Of a stretch of DNA of 64,000 bases, positions 43,999 to 54,048 are shown one piece after another; the stretch's first letter is position 1; each line of letters starts with the position of its first letter. Source of the DNA: Mesorhizobium sp. WSM4904 (GTDB taxonomy: Bacteria; Pseudomonadota; Alphaproteobacteria; Rhizobiales; Rhizobiaceae); assembly GCF_029674545.1 (NCBI RefSeq), contig NZ_CP121354.1, positions 2,489,001-2,553,000 of the forward strand, read 5' to 3'. The translations under genes and the position numbers were made by a program. The notes below the pieces were generated by a model, which was given only the letters and a program-made list of their open reading frames with translations, was not told the origin of the DNA and made no database searches.

Positions 43999-45093
43999 GT
44001 GCCGGAACAACCGGATAAGAAAGCGATCGAAGTTCGCGGTGTACGCAAGGTATTTGGAACCGGTGAAAACCAGGTAGCCGCTCTCGACACGGTTTCGGTG
44101 TCGATCCGCGAGAACGAATTCTTCACGCTGCTCGGCCCGTCCGGATGTGGAAAGACGACGCTGCTGAGATTGATTGCCGGCTTCGATTTTCCAAGCGCCG
44201 GCGAAATCCTGCTGCACGGCCAGGACATCGCACCGCTGCCGCCCTTCAAGCGCCCGGTCAACACGGTCTTCCAGAGCTATGCGCTGTTCCCGCACATGAC
44301 GGTGGCGCAGAATATCGGCTTCGGGCTGGAGATGCTGGGCAAGCCGAAGGCCGAGATCGAGGCGCGCGTCGCCCAGATGCTGAAGCTGGTCAAGATGGAG
44401 GCGCTGAAGGCGCGCCGCACCAGCCAGATTTCCGGCGGCCAGCAGCAGCGCGTGGCGCTCGCCCGGGCGCTGGCGCCGCAGCCGAAGGTGCTTTTGCTCG
44501 ACGAGCCGCTGTCGGCGCTCGACTACAAGCTGCGCAAGGAAATGCAGATCGAATTGAAGCGCCTGCAGCACGAGACCGGCATCACCTTCATCTTCGTCAC
44601 GCACGACCAGGAAGAAGCGCTGACCATGTCCGACCGTATCGCGGTGATGTCGGCCGGCAAGATCCTGCAGGTCGGCACGCCCTGGGATATCTACGACAAG
44701 CCGGCGGAGTGCTTCGTCGCCGACTTCATCGGCGAGACCAACTTCCTCACCGCGGCCATAGACAGCATGGGCAATGGCAAGGCTCGCGCGACGCTGAAAT
44801 CCGGTGCGACGATCGACGCGACCGTGGCTGAGGGTTTCGCGCCGAAGGGCAATGCCACGGTCGTGGTCCGGCCGGAGCACGCGAAACTGACCAGCGGTAA
44901 GGGCGACCTGTCAGGGACGGTCGAGAATATCGTCTATTTCGGCACCGACACGCATATCCATGTCCAACTGGACAGTGGCGAAGCGTTTACCGTGCGCCAG
45001 CAGAACACGCGCAGCGCGGGCTGTGGATTCGAACGCGGCGACAAGGTCGGCATCGTGATCGGCAACGATGCCGCGCAAGTGCTGAGGGACTGA
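43999..45093 (+). CDS. polyamine/opine-type ABC transporter ATPase (PotA-like)
   Basis: A 364-residue ATPase: Walker [10 protein letters not shown], signature [15 protein letters not shown], Walker [12 protein letters not shown], switch HDQEEAL, and a C-terminal TOBE regulatory domain ([20 protein letters not shown]). The start is uncertain: GTG at 43999 gives the normal family length, while an ATG at 43879 would add 40 residues without similarity. It begins the PotABCD-type operon; its stop overlaps the permease start by one base. Confidence 0.93.
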   Translation: MPEQPDKKAIEVRGVRKVFGTGENQVAALDTVSVSIRENEFFTLLGPSGCGKTTLLRLIAGFDFPSAGEILLHGQDIAPLPPFKRPVNTVFQSYALFPHMTVAQNIGFGLEMLGKPKAEIEARVAQMLKLVKMEALKARRTSQISGGQQQRVALARALAPQPKVLLLDEPLSALDYKLRKEMQIELKRLQHETGITFIFVTHDQEEALTMSDRIAVMSAGKILQVGTPWDIYDKPAECFVADFIGETNFLTAAIDSMGNGKARATLKSGATIDATVAEGFAPKGNATVVVRPEHAKLTSGKGDLSGTVENIVYFGTDTHIHVQLDSGEAFTVRQQNTRSAGCGFERGDKVGIVIGNDAAQVLRD

Positions 45094-46013
45094 TGGCAAC
45101 CGCGGAACAAGTCGCCAAAGAGGCGGAACGGCGTGACATCCGCACACGCTGGCTGCTTTCGGCGCCGGCGCTGATCATCATCTTCCTCGCGGCCACAGGG
45201 CCATTGCTGATCGTGCTGGTCTATTCGGTGCTGACGCCCGGCCCCTACGGGGACGTGAAATGGCAATTCTCGCCGGAAGCCTGGGTGTCGGTGGTCATGG
45301 AGCGTGACATCTTCGACGACACACTTTCGCTCGCTGCCGCCCATGTCACCATCTTCTGGCGCTCCATCAAGCTGGCAGTGGTGACAACGATCGCTACTTT
45401 GGCGCTCGGATTCCCCACCGCTTATTTCATGGCCACACGCAGCGAGAAAACGCGCGACATCTGGCTGTTCCTCATCACCATTCCGTTCTGGACCAACCTG
45501 CTCATTCGCACGTTCGCGGTGCTGCAGATCATCCGCAACGAGGGCATCATCAACACTATCCTCATCAAGCTGGGAGTCGTCTCGGCCCCGATCCAGATCC
45601 TGTTCACCGATACCGCGATCCTTATCGGCATGGCCTATGTCTACCTGCCGCTGATGGTGCTGCCGATCTATGCCAGCATGGAGAAGCTCGACTTCCGGCT
45701 GGTCGAGGCGGGCTACGACCTTTATGCCAATCGTTTCCAGGTGCTGAGGCGCATCATCTTCCCGCTGGTCAGGCCTGGTGTCATTGCCGGCTCGATCCTG
45801 GTCTTCATTCCGGCGATCGGCGCCTATGTGACGCCCAGCGTGCTCGGCGGCGGCAAGAACATGATGCTTTCGAATCTGATCGAGCTGCAGTTCGGGCAGG
45901 GCCGCAACTGGCCGCTCGGTTCGGCGCTATCGATCACCGTCATGATCATTGTCATGGTGGCGCTGCTGGCCTATGTGCGAAACGCCGGGCGGATGGAGGT
46001 GCGCCATGGCTAA
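45093..46013 (+). CDS. polyamine-type ABC transporter permease (PotB-like)
   Basis: A 306-residue permease with six membrane helices and the EAA loop EAGYDLYANRFQVLRRIIFP preceding PLVRPG. SEKTRDIWLFLITIPFWTNL and GAYVTPSVLGGGKNMM are typical of PotB/PotH. It forms the channel with the next gene product, which it overlaps by 8 bases. Confidence 0.94.
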   Translation: MATAEQVAKEAERRDIRTRWLLSAPALIIIFLAATGPLLIVLVYSVLTPGPYGDVKWQFSPEAWVSVVMERDIFDDTLSLAAAHVTIFWRSIKLAVVTTIATLALGFPTAYFMATRSEKTRDIWLFLITIPFWTNLLIRTFAVLQIIRNEGIINTILIKLGVVSAPIQILFTDTAILIGMAYVYLPLMVLPIYASMEKLDFRLVEAGYDLYANRFQVLRRIIFPLVRPGVIAGSILVFIPAIGAYVTPSVLGGGKNMMLSNLIELQFGQGRNWPLGSALSITVMIIVMVALLAYVRNAGRMEVRHG

Positions 46014-46803
46014 TTTCTCCATCAAGCACCAGCCCGGCTTCACGGCCGTCGCCACGACCTGTTTCGTCGTTCTCTACATGCCGATCGTCGTGCTGGTCGT
46101 CTACGCGTTCAACGCTGCGACATCGACCTCCGAGTGGGGCGGCTTCTCGCTGAAATGGTTCCAGTCGGCGTGGCAGAATACGCAGGTCATCGATGCGACC
46201 CTGCTATCCTTCCAGATCGGCTCTGTAGCCGCCGTGCTTGCAACCATCGCTGCCACGATGGCCGCGCTGGCGACCACACGGACGGTGCCGTATCGTGGAC
46301 TGACCTTCAAATATGCGGCGATCAACCAGCCGCTAATGGTGCCGGAGATCGTTACCGGTGTGGCGCTGCTGATCTTCTTCTCGCGTATCAAGATATCCAC
46401 CGGCTACTCCGGCCTCGGTTATCTCATCGCTGCGCATACGGCGTTCTGCATTCCCTTCGCCTATCTGCCCATCCGGGCGCGACTCGAAAATATGGACCTG
46501 ACGCTGGAGCGCGCCGCGGCCGATCTTTATGCGACGCCCTGGCAGGTCTTTCGGCGCATAACGCTGCCGCTGCTGTGGCCCGGAATCCTGGCAGGGCTGA
46601 TGCTGGCCTTTGTCATCTCGCTCGACGACGTCGTCATCACCGAGTTCGTCAAGTCCGGCGGCCAGGACACCCTGCCCACCTACATGCTCGGCCAGATACG
46701 CCGAGGCATAACGCCCGAGATCAACGCGATATCGACCGCTTTCCTGCTGCTTTCGGTCGCGATCGTCACGTTGTTTTTCTTCGTCAGCAGGAAACAAGAC
46801 TGA
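46006..46803 (+). CDS. polyamine-type ABC transporter permease (PotC-like)
   Basis: A 265-residue permease with six helices and the EAA loop ERAAADLYATPWQVFRRITL. AFNAATSTSEWGGFSLKWF and SLDDVVITEFVKSGGQDTLP are PotC/PotI signatures. The ATG at 46006 is taken from MANFSIKHQPG; it overlaps the preceding stop by 8 bases (ATGGCTAA). Confidence 0.94.
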   Translation: MANFSIKHQPGFTAVATTCFVVLYMPIVVLVVYAFNAATSTSEWGGFSLKWFQSAWQNTQVIDATLLSFQIGSVAAVLATIAATMAALATTRTVPYRGLTFKYAAINQPLMVPEIVTGVALLIFFSRIKISTGYSGLGYLIAAHTAFCIPFAYLPIRARLENMDLTLERAAADLYATPWQVFRRITLPLLWPGILAGLMLAFVISLDDVVITEFVKSGGQDTLPTYMLGQIRRGITPEINAISTAFLLLSVAIVTLFFFVSRKQD

Positions 46804-46824
46804 ACCGATAATGGGAGACAAAGC

Positions 46825-47859
46825 ATGAACTGGAAGACAACAGCGACCGCAATCGGGCTGACGTTGCTCGCCTCAACAAGCCTCGCTCGCGCTGACGGCG
46901 TTCTGAACATCTACAATTGGGGCAACTACACCAGCCCGGACGTGATCAAGAAGTTCGAGCAGAAATACAACGTCAAGGTGACCATCACCGACTACGATTC
47001 CAACGACACGGCGCTGGCCAAAGTCCGCCAGGGGGGCACCGGGTTCGATATAGCGGTGCCGTCGCAGACCTTTGTTCCGATCTGGATCAAGGAGGGCCTG
47101 CTGCTCGAGACCGATCCCGGCAAGATGGAAAACTTCAAGAACGTCGCGCCGGAATGGGCCAATCCCGAATTCGACCCCGGCCGCAAATATTCGGTGCCGT
47201 GGGCCTGGGGCACGGTCGGCGTCGTCGTCAACACCGATGTCTACAAGGGCCCGTCCGATACCTGGGGGATCGTGTTCAACACGCCCGACGAGCTGAAGGG
47301 CAAGGTCAACGTCGTTCCCGAAATGAATGACGTCATCTTCGCGGCGATCAAATATGTCGGCGGCCAGCAATGCACCGACGACAAGGCGGTGCTGAAGAAG
47401 GTGCGTGACCTCCTGGTGGCGGCCAAGCCGAACTGGATCGCCATGGAATACAATACCATCGAGAAGATGGGCGCCGGCGATTTCAAGGCGACCAGCGACT
47501 GGAACGGCTCGGCGCTGCGCCAGCGCCTGGCCCACCCGGCCATCCACTACTTCTATCCGAAGGAAGGCTTCGGCCTGTGGAGCGACAATGTGGTCGTTTT
47601 GAAGGAAGCCAAGAATGTCGAAAACGCCAAGCTGTTCCAGAACTTCATCATGGATCCGGAAAATGCGGCCGGGCTCTCGGCCTTCCATCGCTATGCCAAC
47701 GGCATCGCCGGTTCCGACAAATACATGCCGGCTGATATGAAGGATGCGCCGGAAGTGATCATTCCGGCCGACGTGAAGGCGAATGGCGAATTCCAGAAGA
47801 TGTGCCCTCCGGAAACGCAGGAACTCTACACCAAGATCTGGACCGAACTGCAGAAGTGA
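46825..47859 (+). CDS. periplasmic polyamine-type binding protein (PotD/PotF-like)
   Basis: A 344-residue solute-binding protein with a signal peptide (about 1-23, ending SLARA) followed by DGVLNIYNWGNYTSPDVIKK, the PotD opening. Later segments YSVPWAWGTVGVVVNTDV and GFGLWSDNVVVLKEAKNVE also fit. The ligand is probably a polyamine or related cation; related transporters also carry opines. A GGGAGA precedes the start. Confidence 0.93.
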   Translation: MNWKTTATAIGLTLLASTSLARADGVLNIYNWGNYTSPDVIKKFEQKYNVKVTITDYDSNDTALAKVRQGGTGFDIAVPSQTFVPIWIKEGLLLETDPGKMENFKNVAPEWANPEFDPGRKYSVPWAWGTVGVVVNTDVYKGPSDTWGIVFNTPDELKGKVNVVPEMNDVIFAAIKYVGGQQCTDDKAVLKKVRDLLVAAKPNWIAMEYNTIEKMGAGDFKATSDWNGSALRQRLAHPAIHYFYPKEGFGLWSDNVVVLKEAKNVENAKLFQNFIMDPENAAGLSAFHRYANGIAGSDKYMPADMKDAPEVIIPADVKANGEFQKMCPPETQELYTKIWTELQK

Positions 47860-47924
47860 ATGCGTCCCGACGGACCCGGCGGCGCATGCCGCCGGGTCGT
47901 GTCCATCTCGTCGGGAAGTTCATC

Positions 47925-49121
47925 ATGACCTCTTATCGCAACTCCGATCCGCGGCCGCCGATCATGCAGGGCTCGCCGCCGAAGCTGATCCCTCCGAAGC
48001 TCGATTGGGACAGAGGCCCTTGGAATCGCTGGGCCTTTCAGAACATCCGCGAGGTCCTGCCGACCGTCGAGGTCTGGCGCGGCCACGGCCACCGCCATCG
48101 CCTCGACCGTGCCGAGGTCGATCTCGACGATCTGCCGGTGATGGACAGCGCGGGCGCCGCGACGACGCTCGCCGGCCTGCTCGACGAGACCTACACGGAC
48201 GGCTTCCTGGTGCTCAAGGACGGCAGGATAGCCTATGAGCGTTACTTCAACGGCATGGACGAGCGCACGCTGCATCTGTCGCAGTCGATGGCGAAGTCGG
48301 TCACCGGATCGGTGTTCGGCATCCTGGTCGGACGCGGCCTGATCGACCCGGCCAAACTGGTGACCGATTATCTTCCGGAGCTCGGCGCGACCGCTTGGGC
48401 CGGCGCCACCGTGCAGCAAGTGCTCGACATGACGACGGGCGTTCGCTTTTCCGAGGAGTATACCGATCGCTATTCCGAAATCGGCCAGGTCGATGTCGCC
48501 AGCGGCTGGAAACCGGTGCCGCCGGGCAGCGATCCCGACTTCCAGTGGCCTTCGCATATGTTCGAACTGATCCTGCGGCTGAAGGACAAGGTCAGGCCGC
48601 ATGGCGAGGCTTTCGAATACCGCTCGATCGAGACCGACGTGCTGGCCTTCATCATGGAGCGAGTGACCGGCAAGCGCCTGGCGCAGCTGGTCTCGGAAGA
48701 GCTCTGGCAGAAGCTCGGCGCCGAGGAGAGCGCCTGCTTCACCGTAGACAGCGCCGGCTATGCGCTGGCCGAGGGCGGCTTCAACGCCACGCTGCGCGAC
48801 TACGGCCGCTTCGGCCAGCTGATCCTCGACAATGGCGGCGGGGTGATCCCGCCCGACTGGATCGAGGCGACGCGCACCGGCAGGCACGGACCGGATTTCA
48901 GCCCCAGCCTGCCGGACGGCAGCTATCGCAACCAGTTCTGGATTGAGGATCCGCGCTCGCGCGCGCTGATGTGCAAGGGCGTGTTCGGACAGATGATCCA
49001 TATCGGCTGGGAGCACAGGATGGTCGTGGTGAAGCTCTCGACCTATCCGGATTTCGTCAACGCCGCCTATTCGGTGGCGACGCTGAAGGCGGTGCACGCC
49101 ATCGCGGCGGCGCTCGCCTGA
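47925..49121 (+). CDS. beta-lactamase-fold serine hydrolase, NylB-like (first of tandem pair)
   Basis: A 398-residue serine hydrolase of the class C beta-lactamase fold. The catalytic SxxK is S121-M-A-K124 in LSQSMAKSVTGS. The neighbourhood of LPELGATAWAGATVQQVLDM and TTGVRFSEEYTDRYSEIGQV resembles 6-aminohexanoate-dimer hydrolase (NylB) and its esterase relatives. No signal peptide is visible, so it acts inside the cell. Its place after a polyamine-type importer suggests hydrolysis of an imported amide. It starts 65 bases after the binding-protein gene, with GGGAAG upstream. Confidence 0.88.
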   Translation: MTSYRNSDPRPPIMQGSPPKLIPPKLDWDRGPWNRWAFQNIREVLPTVEVWRGHGHRHRLDRAEVDLDDLPVMDSAGAATTLAGLLDETYTDGFLVLKDGRIAYERYFNGMDERTLHLSQSMAKSVTGSVFGILVGRGLIDPAKLVTDYLPELGATAWAGATVQQVLDMTTGVRFSEEYTDRYSEIGQVDVASGWKPVPPGSDPDFQWPSHMFELILRLKDKVRPHGEAFEYRSIETDVLAFIMERVTGKRLAQLVSEELWQKLGAEESACFTVDSAGYALAEGGFNATLRDYGRFGQLILDNGGGVIPPDWIEATRTGRHGPDFSPSLPDGSYRNQFWIEDPRSRALMCKGVFGQMIHIGWEHRMVVVKLSTYPDFVNAAYSVATLKAVHAIAAALA

Positions 49122-49150
49122 AAATCTGCGATAAAACACCGGAGACAATC

Positions 49151-50329
49151 GTGACCGGCAAGACTGCGTTCGAGACCAAATACGGCTTTGCCCGCAAGGA
49201 TGTGCGGCTCGACAACTGGCGGCTGAGGCCGTTCAGCCAATGGTCGTTCCAGAACGTCGGCGAGCTTGTCCCGTCGGTGCATGTTGCCGCGGCGCCCGGC
49301 GGAGAGGCGCAGGCGAAGCCTCTCGGTGCGCTGCTCGAAGAAAAGGTCTCGCTTGCCGGCGGGCCCGAAACCGTCGAGGCTTTCCTCAAACGCTCCGACA
49401 CCGACGGGCTGGCGATCATGAAAGGCGGCAAGCTGGTCGGCGACTGGTCGGCACCGCAGATGGCGTTCGGAGCGCGGCACATCATCTTCTCGATCAGCAA
49501 GTCGGTGACCGCCATTCTGGCCGGCATTCTGGAAGGCGAGGGGGTATTCGATCCTGAAGCGCCGGTAACGCGGTACATCCCCGGGGCCAAGGGGTCGGCC
49601 TATGGCGATGCCAGCGTGCGCAACGTGCTCGACATGACGGTCAGCCTGGATTTCGAGGAGGCCTATCTCGATCCGGAAAGCGCCTTTGCCCGCTATCGCC
49701 GCGCGACGCTGTGGAATCCCGGCGGTGGAGCTGAAAGTCTCGCGACCTTCCTGTTGACGCTACAGCGTCTGGCCGAGCCGCATGGCCAGACCTACCGCTA
49801 CCGCTCGCCCAATTCAGATATGCTCGGCATCCTGGTGGAGCGGGCATCCGGCAAGCGCGTCAGCGACCTGCTCGGCGAAAAACTATGGCTGCCGCTTGGT
49901 GCTGCTAGCGAAATGTCGGTGACGGTCGACATGGAAGGCACGGCGCGCACCGCCGGCGGCATGTCGATGACGCCGCGCGATCTTGCCCTGATCGGCGAGA
50001 TGATGCGGCAGGGCGGGGTGGCCAATGGCCGCCGCATCGTGCCGGAGGCCTGGGTACGCGATACGGTTGCCGCCGGCGGCAGCTATGAGGCGTGGCGGCG
50101 TGGCACGATGGCGTTCCTTTTCCCCGAAGGCCGCTATCGCAACAAGTGGTACCAGGCGGGCACGGCAAGCGGCGCCTTCTGCGGCATCGGCATCCACGGC
50201 CAATGGATCTACGTCAACCCCCGGGACGAGGTGGTGGTCGCCAAGATGTCGTCGCAGCCGGAGCCGGTGGACGACAAGCTCGACCTCGATATCGTTGCGT
50301 TTTTCGAGGCGCTGAGCGGCATGGTCTGA
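49151..50329 (+). CDS. beta-lactamase-fold serine hydrolase, NylB-like (second of tandem pair)
   Basis: A 392-residue paralogue of the preceding gene: the same opening (DNWRLRPFSQWSFQNVGELV versus GPWNRWAFQNIREVLPTVEV) and SxxK as S114-I-S-K117 in FSISKSVTAIL. The two have diverged substantially, suggesting separate substrates or a heteromeric pair. Start GTG at 49151 with GGAG 5-6 bases upstream; a longer frame overlaps the first hydrolase gene. It ends the operon. A large inverted repeat follows. Confidence 0.85.
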   Translation: MTGKTAFETKYGFARKDVRLDNWRLRPFSQWSFQNVGELVPSVHVAAAPGGEAQAKPLGALLEEKVSLAGGPETVEAFLKRSDTDGLAIMKGGKLVGDWSAPQMAFGARHIIFSISKSVTAILAGILEGEGVFDPEAPVTRYIPGAKGSAYGDASVRNVLDMTVSLDFEEAYLDPESAFARYRRATLWNPGGGAESLATFLLTLQRLAEPHGQTYRYRSPNSDMLGILVERASGKRVSDLLGEKLWLPLGAASEMSVTVDMEGTARTAGGMSMTPRDLALIGEMMRQGGVANGRRIVPEAWVRDTVAAGGSYEAWRRGTMAFLFPEGRYRNKWYQAGTASGAFCGIGIHGQWIYVNPRDEVVVAKMSSQPEPVDDKLDLDIVAFFEALSGMV

Positions 50330-50366
50330 GGGGCGTGATCGCTGATGTCGGCCGATTGTCGATGTC

Positions 50367-50550
50367 GGCGCTGCCCCTCATCCGCCTGCCGGCACCTTCT
50401 CCCCGTATAGTGACGGGGAGAAGGTGAGCTGGCCGCTACCTCTGTGCTTATTTTCCAACGCTGCCGATTGGCGAAGCCGGCGATGGGAGCGACCCTCTCC
50501 CCGTCACTATACGGGGAGAGGATGCCGGCAGGCAGGTGAGGGGCAGCGCC
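50367..50550. repeat. large inverted-repeat element with 58-base arms
   Basis: Arms at 50367-50424 and 50493-50550 are near-perfect reverse complements around a 68-base centre. Each arm also contains an inner dyad (ctccccgt...acggggag). The whole can fold into a long cruciform or RNA hairpin and may work as a terminator of the hydrolase operon. The architecture resembles mosaic intergenic repeats widespread in rhizobia. The rest of 50330-50712 shows nothing else. Confidence 0.85.
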
Positions 50551-50712
50551 AGCCTTCGGCAGTAATCGTTCCGCGCAGTAGTCGAGAGACCTGGTTTAGC
50601 GCAGTCACGGCAACGCGCTTTCCTGTGGACCTTTCCGCCGGCTGAGAACAGCGCGGTTGGCGGGCGGGGTGTCCCGGCCTATGGTCACCGCTCTTTTTCG
50701 ACAGGGACCGGC

Positions 50713-53031
50713 ATGGCATCGGATATCAAGCGCATCGCAGCAATCATCGCGGCCGAGATCGGCTCGCGGCCGGAGCAGGCGGCAGCGGCGATCGGGCTGC
50801 TCGACGAAGGCGCTACGGTGCCGTTCGTGGCGCGCTACCGCAAGGAGGTCACCGGCGGGCTCGACGATACGCAGTTGCGCGATCTTTCCGAGCGGCTTGC
50901 CTATCTGCGCGAGCTCGATGCGCGCCGCGAGACGATCCTCGGCTCGATCCGCGAGCAGGGCAAGCTGACCGAGGAGCTCGAGGCCAAGATCACGGCGGCG
51001 ACGACCAAAGCCGAACTGGAGGACATCTACCTGCCCTATAAACCCAAGCGCCGCACCAAGGCGGAGATCGCCAAGGAACGTGGGCTCGGGCCGCTCGCCG
51101 AGGCGATCCTTGCCGACCGTTCGGCGGTGCCGACAGAACTCGCGCTCGCCTACGTCACGGAAGAGGTGCCGGACGCCAAGGCGGCGCTCGAAGGGGCGCG
51201 CGACATCCTGTCGGAGCAGTTCGCCGAGAATGCCGACCTGGTCGGCAAGCTGCGAGGCTATATGAAGGAACGCGCCTTCCTGCGTGCCAAGGTCGTCGAC
51301 GGCAAGCAGGAAGCCGGCGCCAAATTCTCGGACTATTTCGACCATGTCGAGCGTTGGGCGGGCGTTCCCAGCCACCGCGCCTTGGCCATGCTGCGCGGCC
51401 GCAACGAAGAGGTGCTGTCGCTCGACATCGAGGTCGATGCCGACGACGCCTCGCCGGTGAAGCCGGTCGAGCGCATGATCGCCAACGCCTATGTGATCGG
51501 CGCCAGCCTGCCGGGCGACAAATGGCTGATGGAGGTGGCCGGCTGGACCTGGCGGATAAAGCTGTCGCTGCATCTGACGCTCGATTTGATGCGCGACCTG
51601 CGCGAACGGGCCGAGGAAGAGGCGATCCATGTCTTCGCCCGCAATCTGAAGGACCTGCTGCTCGCCGCTCCCGCCGGCTCGCGTCCAACCATGGGTCTCG
51701 ATCCGGGTATTCGCACCGGCGTCAAGGTGGCGGTGGTCGATGGCACCGGCAAGCTGGTGGCGACGACGACGGTCTATCCGTTTCCGCCGAGGAACGATGT
51801 GCGCGGCACCCAAGCCGAACTCGCCGCGCTCATCCGCCAGCACAAGGTGGAGCTGATCTCGATCGGCAACGGCACCGGCAGCCGCGAGACCGAGAAGCTG
51901 GTGGCCGACATGTTGTCGGACCTGCCCGCCGCTTCCGGACCGAAACCGCTCAAGGTGATCGTCAGCGAGGCGGGCGCCTCGGTCTATTCCGCTTCTGCCA
52001 CGGCGGCAGCCGAATTCCCCGGCCTCGACGTGTCGCTGCGCGGCGCAGTGTCGATCGCGAGACGCCTGCAGGATCCGCTGGCCGAGCTGGTCAAGATCGA
52101 ACCGAAGTCGATCGGCGTCGGCCAGTACCAGCACGATGTCGACCAGTACCGGCTCGGCCGCTCGCTGGAAGCGGTGGTTGAAGATGCGGTCAACGCCGTC
52201 GGCGTCGATCTCAACACCGCCTCGGCTCCGCTTTTGGCGCGCGTTTCGGGGTTGGGACCGTCGCTTGCCGAAGCGATCGTCGCGCATCGTGACGCCGGTG
52301 GTCCCTTCGCTACGCGCCGCGATCTGTTGAACGTGGCGCGCCTCGGACCACGCGCGTTCGAGCAATGCGCCGGCTTCCTGCGCATTGCAAACGGCACCGA
52401 GCCGCTCGATGCTTCCTCGGTTCACCCGGAAGCCTATGGCGTGGCGAAGAAGATCGTCGCCGCCTGCGGCCGCGATGTGCGCTCACTGATGGGCGACAGC
52501 GCCGCGCTGAAGGCGCTCGACCCGTGCGTCTTCGTCGACAAGCGCTTCGGCCTGCCGACGGTGCGCGACATCATTGCGGAATTGGAAAAGCCTGGACGCG
52601 ATCCACGCCCCGGCTTCAAGACGGCGACCTTTGCCGAAGGCGTCGACGACATCAAGGATTTGAAGCCCGGCATGCTGCTCGAAGGCACGGTCACCAATGT
52701 TGCGGCCTTCGGCGCCTTCGTCGACATCGGCGTGCATCAGGACGGGCTGGTGCATGTCTCGCAATTGGCCGACCGCTTCGTCAAGGACGCGCACGAGGTG
52801 GTGAAGGCGGGCGACGTCGTCAAGGTGCGGGTCGTCGATGTCGACATCAAGCGCAAGCGCATCGGGCTGTCGATGCGCAAGGATGGTGGCGAGGGCGCGT
52901 CACGCGGCGGTCAGCGCGATCAGGGCGGCAAGCCGGCGCCGCGCTCGTCGGCACCGCATCGGCAACAGGAACGAACGGCGCACCAGGGCGCCTTCGGTGC
53001 TGCTTTGGCGGAGGCGATGAAGCGCAAATAG
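50713..53031 (+). CDS. tex: Tex-family RNA-binding transcription accessory protein
   Basis: A 772-residue protein with the Tex order of domains: helical N-terminus ([20 protein letters not shown]), a YqgF/RNase-H-like fold ([15 protein letters not shown] motif seen as [20 protein letters not shown]), helix-hairpin-helix ([19 protein letters not shown]) and a C-terminal S1 domain ([20 protein letters not shown]). Tex binds nucleic acid and influences transcription. It stands alone; its stop abuts the stop of the convergent LysR gene with no base between. Confidence 0.96.
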   Translation: MASDIKRIAAIIAAEIGSRPEQAAAAIGLLDEGATVPFVARYRKEVTGGLDDTQLRDLSERLAYLRELDARRETILGSIREQGKLTEELEAKITAATTKAELEDIYLPYKPKRRTKAEIAKERGLGPLAEAILADRSAVPTELALAYVTEEVPDAKAALEGARDILSEQFAENADLVGKLRGYMKERAFLRAKVVDGKQEAGAKFSDYFDHVERWAGVPSHRALAMLRGRNEEVLSLDIEVDADDASPVKPVERMIANAYVIGASLPGDKWLMEVAGWTWRIKLSLHLTLDLMRDLRERAEEEAIHVFARNLKDLLLAAPAGSRPTMGLDPGIRTGVKVAVVDGTGKLVATTTVYPFPPRNDVRGTQAELAALIRQHKVELISIGNGTGSRETEKLVADMLSDLPAASGPKPLKVIVSEAGASVYSASATAAAEFPGLDVSLRGAVSIARRLQDPLAELVKIEPKSIGVGQYQHDVDQYRLGRSLEAVVEDAVNAVGVDLNTASAPLLARVSGLGPSLAEAIVAHRDAGGPFATRRDLLNVARLGPRAFEQCAGFLRIANGTEPLDASSVHPEAYGVAKKIVAACGRDVRSLMGDSAALKALDPCVFVDKRFGLPTVRDIIAELEKPGRDPRPGFKTATFAEGVDDIKDLKPGMLLEGTVTNVAAFGAFVDIGVHQDGLVHVSQLADRFVKDAHEVVKAGDVVKVRVVDVDIKRKRIGLSMRKDGGEGASRGGQRDQGGKPAPRSSAPHRQQERTAHQGAFGAALAEAMKRK

Positions 53032-53943
53032 CTACCACGCCAGAACAGCCGGTTCCTTCTCGACTTGACCCAGCAGCCAGTCGCGGAAACTGGCGACCGG
53101 CGGGTGGCCGCGCTTGTCGTGCGGCACGACGAGGTAGTAGGCGCTGCGGCTCTGCATCGGCAGGCCGGGCGCCGGCACGAGCTGTCCGCGCTGCAATTCG
53201 CCCGATATCAGGATCTCCGGCAGCAGCGCCACGCCGAGCCCGGCCATGCAGGCTTGAGCGACGGTGCCGAACTGCTCGAACTGCATGCCTGGCCCGGTCG
53301 GTGCGCTGAGGCTCTGCGCTTCGAACCATTCGCTCCAGGCGCCCGGGCGCGTCGCCATGTGCAGCAGCGGCAAGCGGCTGATATCGGCCGGCGTGGCGAT
53401 CTCGCGGCTGGCCAGGAATTCGGGCGAAACGACGGGCATCACCGTCTCGCGCATCAAAAGCGTGCAATCGGCGTCCGGCCAGTCGGGCATGCCATGGTGG
53501 ATCGCGGCGTCGAGGCGCTCGCGCGCGAAGTCGAAGCGGCCGATACGGGTGGCGAAGTTGATGGTGATGTCCGGGTGGCGGGCGACGAAATCCGGGATCA
53601 GCGGCATCAGCCAGCGCGTGCCGAAGGTTGGCAGGATGGCAAGGTTGAGGACGCCGCTATGCCGATTGCTCATCAATCCAAGTGCGGCATCGCGCAACAG
53701 GCCGAGCGCCGAACGAACCGCCTCGGCATAGATCTCGCCGGCCGTCGACAGCCTGACGTTGCGGCTGTCGCGCTCGAACAGCCGGCGGCCGAACTGTTCC
53801 TCGAGAAGACCGATCTGCCGGCTGACGGCACCTTGGGTCAGATCAAGCTCGCGGGCGGCGGCGGTGAAGGAGCCGAGGCGCGCCACCGCCTCGAAGGCGG
53901 CAAGCGCGGCGGTGTTCGGCAGCAGACGGCGCTGGACGTTCAT
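53032..53943 (-). CDS. LysR-family regulator, probably of glutaryl-CoA dehydrogenase
   Basis: A 303-residue regulator of the GcvA-like branch. The helix-turn-helix lies near 18-60: LGSFTAAARELDLTQGAVSR, QIGLLEEQFGRRLFERDSRN. It is divergent from the glutaryl-CoA dehydrogenase gene with a gap of 105 bases, the usual arrangement for LysR control of the neighbour, so it likely senses a glutarate or lysine catabolite. Confidence 0.9.
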   Translation of the reverse strand: MNVQRRLLPNTAALAAFEAVARLGSFTAAARELDLTQGAVSRQIGLLEEQFGRRLFERDSRNVRLSTAGEIYAEAVRSALGLLRDAALGLMSNRHSGVLNLAILPTFGTRWLMPLIPDFVARHPDITINFATRIGRFDFARERLDAAIHHGMPDWPDADCTLLMRETVMPVVSPEFLASREIATPADISRLPLLHMATRPGAWSEWFEAQSLSAPTGPGMQFEQFGTVAQACMAGLGVALLPEILISGELQRGQLVPAPGLPMQSRSAYYLVVPHDKRGHPPVASFRDWLLGQVEKEPAVLAW

Positions 53944-54048
53944 AATCTATTACTAACGCTCATTGATCCGTGATGCAATTTCGTTTGATTTTTTCCATGT
54001 GGAGGCGGATAAGCCGGGCACCTCAAAATATTGCCGGGAGAGCGGGCC

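Noticed and set aside
50367-50550. CRISPR array or insertion sequence
   Set aside because: Only two arms in inverted orientation with no regular spacers and no transposase frame.
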